Assembly: GCF_000012845.1 (NCBI RefSeq)
Contig: NC_009615.1
Coordinates: forward strand, 581,501 to 645,500
Length of the DNA stretch: 64,000 bases
Direction: 5' to 3'
Source: Parabacteroides distasonis ATCC 8503
Lineage (GTDB): Bacteria; Bacteroidota; Bacteroidia; Bacteroidales; Tannerellaceae
Shown here: piece after piece, positions 62,758 to 64,000 of the stretch
Numbering within the stretch: the first letter of the stretch is position 1
How the letters are laid out: each line of letters begins with the position of its first letter
Notes under the pieces: generated by a model
Seen by the model: only the letters and a program-made list of their open reading frames with translations
The model's database searches: none
What the model was told of the DNA's origin: nothing
Made by a program: the position numbers and the translations under genes

Positions 62758-63113
62758 TGTATGTATTCTTTGAGTTGATTGAACAGGCTGTCCATGTTTA
62801 GCTCGGCCTGCATCATCTGTTGTATTTTCTCTTTCCCTTTTGGGGTGAGCGAGAAAAACATTTGCCGCTTATCCTCTTTATTGATGTTCCTGCGGATAAA
62901 CCCCTTGTTCTCGACAGAGGTGATCACCTTTGAGACCCGGGAGTTTGAAAGACCGATATAATCGCAAATCATTCCCGCCGACTTTGCCTCATTATCCTTT
63001 AAGCAACAAAGCAACATGGCCTCGTTGATGGTGATAGCATGTACTTCCGAGAAATTTTTCTCGAACTGGTACAGTATCTTATAGATATCCTTTATGGCGC
63101 AAATTGGTTCCAT
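62748..63113 (-). CDS. MarR-family transcriptional regulator
   Basis: A 121-residue winged-helix MarR protein. Recognition region SAGMICDYIGLSNSRVSKVITSVENKGFIRR and wing INKEDKRQMFFSLTPKGKEKI are clear. Two adjacent Cys residues (LLCCLKD) could sense thiol or sulfur stress. It sits directly upstream of the sulfur-transfer fusion gene on the same strand and most likely controls it and itself; see the operator-like repeats at 63155-63183. Confidence 0.93.
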   Translation of the reverse strand: MEPICAIKDIYKILYQFEKNFSEVHAITINEAMLLCCLKDNEAKSAGMICDYIGLSNSRVSKVITSVENKGFIRRNINKEDKRQMFFSLTPKGKEKIQQMMQAELNMDSLFNQLKEYIQKG

Positions 63114-63139
63114 ATTTCTTTATAACTTGTTTGATGATG

Positions 63140-63183
63140 CAAAGATATAACTATTTTCTAATAAAAATACTTTCTAGTAGAAA
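63140..63183 (-). promoter_or_regulatory. marR promoter with two operator-like palindromes
   Basis: Minus-strand -7 box TATCTTTG (63147-63140). Just upstream are TTTCTAATAAAAA (63155-63167) and the perfect palindrome TTTCTAGTAGAAA (63171-63183), 16 bp apart, covering the -33 region. A related TTAGTAGA sequence lies at 62715-62722 before the oxidoreductase gene. Binding by the MarR protein is inferred. Confidence 0.5.
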
Positions 63184-63211
63184 ATAATTAAGACTATTGT
63201 ATATTATCCTA

Positions 63212-63243
63212 TAGTAGAGACGGGGCACGCCCCGTCTCTACTA
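63212..63243. repeat. REP-like palindrome copy 2
   Basis: Near-perfect palindrome, 15-bp arms around a 2-nt centre, core GTAGAGACGGGGC/GCCCCGTCTCTAC. Same element as at 17264-17290. It lies 13 bp past the stop of the dihydroorotate dehydrogenase-like gene and may act as its terminator. Confidence 0.87.
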
Positions 63244-63256
63244 CTAGGTATTTCTT

Positions 63257-64000
63257 TTAATCTCTGTTGGAGAAATATTTCATGAATTGTGAACGCTCAT
63301 ACATCGCCGGGTTCGGGATATTGGCGTAATTCAATTTGCCTTGGAATTGGGAAAGGGATTGGTAATGTGCCTGATGCATCCACTCTTCCACGCAAGTCAA
63401 TACTTGGGAGATGATTTCCGCTCCATGTGTATAGACAGCGCTACACATCTGTACGGCGGAAGCGCCGGCCAATAGACATTTAACGACATCTTCCCAATCA
63501 TGCACACCGGTAGAGGAAGCGATACTGATTCCCGGGATCTTTCCGGATACGATAGCCGTCCAGCGAATCGTGTCACTCAAATCGGAATGATTGCTAAATA
63601 CATTACCCGAAACGATCTGCATATTATTGATGTCGATATCCGGCTGGTAGAAACGGTTGAATAGCACGACACCATCAGCACCGTTTACTTTCAACAAATT
63701 AACCAGTGAAGGAATATTGCTGTAATTCTTTCCGATCTTCATGATAACCGGAATCGATACGGTCTCTTTTACCTTGCGGATGATACTGACATACGTATCC
63801 CGGATACTCTCGAAATCTTCGGTCAGCTCGGTTTCCATGAAGAACACGTTCAATTCCAAAGCGTCCGCTCCCGCTAACTCAATTTGGCGGGCAAAGTCGA
63901 TCCAAGCGTCCGCCTTATAGCAATTGATGCTGGCGATAATGGGGATCGTACATAATTCCTTGCTCTTCTTGATCAGTTCCAGATAATCATTTACTTGATT
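63257..64000 (-). CDS. Dihydroorotate dehydrogenase-like flavoprotein, 5' end outside window
   Basis: The C-terminal 247 residues of a flavin TIM-barrel protein; the frame stays open to the right edge (first full codon at 64000). Visible motifs: TIPIIASINCYKADAWIDFA, AGADALELNVFF, IPVIMKIGKNYSN, NGADGVVLFNRF and the phosphate-binding LLAGASAVQMCSAVY. This resembles the dihydroorotate dehydrogenase-like/NAD-dependent dihydropyrimidine dehydrogenase proteins of Bacteroidales rather than classical PyrD; true substrate uncertain. Confidence 0.85.
   Translation of the reverse strand, partial: NQVNDYLELIKKSKELCTIPIIASINCYKADAWIDFARQIELAGADALELNVFFMETELTEDFESIRDTYVSIIRKVKETVSIPVIMKIGKNYSNIPSLVNLLKVNGADGVVLFNRFYQPDIDINNMQIVSGNVFSNHSDLSDTIRWTAIVSGKIPGISIASSTGVHDWEDVVKCLLAGASAVQMCSAVYTHGAEIISQVLTCVEEWMHQAHYQSLSQFQGKLNYANIPNPAMYERSQFMKYFSNRD

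Overview
The window looks like chromosomal DNA of a gut Bacteroidales bacterium, most likely a Parabacteroides (genus is an inference from gene content and protein style, not a database match). Support: SusC/SusD outer-membrane nutrient uptake pairs, SusD_2-type lipoproteins, promoters of the Bacteroidetes form TTTG-N19-21-TAnnTTTG, few Shine-Dalgarno sites, an rnf operon in the order rseC-rnfB-C-D-G-E-A, a GH97 glycosidase, and DUF3078/DUF6057-type proteins. I saw no rRNA, tRNA or CRISPR array.

Region 1 (1-13.4 kb) is accessory surface biology. It starts with the end of one SusD-like gene and a small lipoprotein, then a stand-alone tyrosine recombinase, then two paralogous SusC/SusD pairs transcribed away from each other. 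Between the two susC genes lies a 566-bp segment bounded by perfect 17-bp inverted repeats. Each repeat has the layout of a tyrosine-recombinase core site (AGTTC/GAACT arms around an asymmetric 5-bp spacer). The only good promoter inside points right. I read this as an either/or phase switch: the promoter flips and drives one SusCD pair or the other, with the right-hand pair ON in this assembly. The neighbouring recombinase is the obvious candidate invertase.

Region 2 (13.8-30 kb) is housekeeping: rarA, serC-serA-DUF1015, a HAD phosphatase broken by a one-base deletion in a G run, a large hybrid sensor kinase, galE, and the complete Rnf ion-pumping ferredoxin:NAD oxidoreductase operon with rseC. 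A DUF3078 outer-membrane protein follows.

Region 3 (30-46 kb): pyrG-yidC, a DUF6057-like membrane protein, kdsB with a Kef-type antiporter, an AlbA_2 protein, an NfeD/ClpP-like membrane protease, an ECF sigma factor, an acyl-CoA synthetase, and mtgA-lipB-dus.

Region 4 (46-64 kb): a large TamB homologue whose natural start codon appears to be ATA, tsaD, pncC, a double SGNH esterase divergent from a GH97 glycosidase, a LytS/LytR two-component pair, an NlpC/P60 lipoprotein, serS, an orphan DUF2442 protein, a four-domain CoA-disulfide reductase/rhodanese/TusA/DsrE fusion with its MarR regulator, and the start of a dihydroorotate dehydrogenase-like gene.

A second cross-window pattern is notable. 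Five intergenic gaps carry short tandem arrays of imperfectly palindromic units with a strict 22- or 23-bp period. Units occur in both orientations, and the sequence is different at every locus. I do not recognise this as a named repeat family. Two copies of a separate REP-like palindrome (GTAGAGACGGG...CCCGTCTCTAC) are also present.
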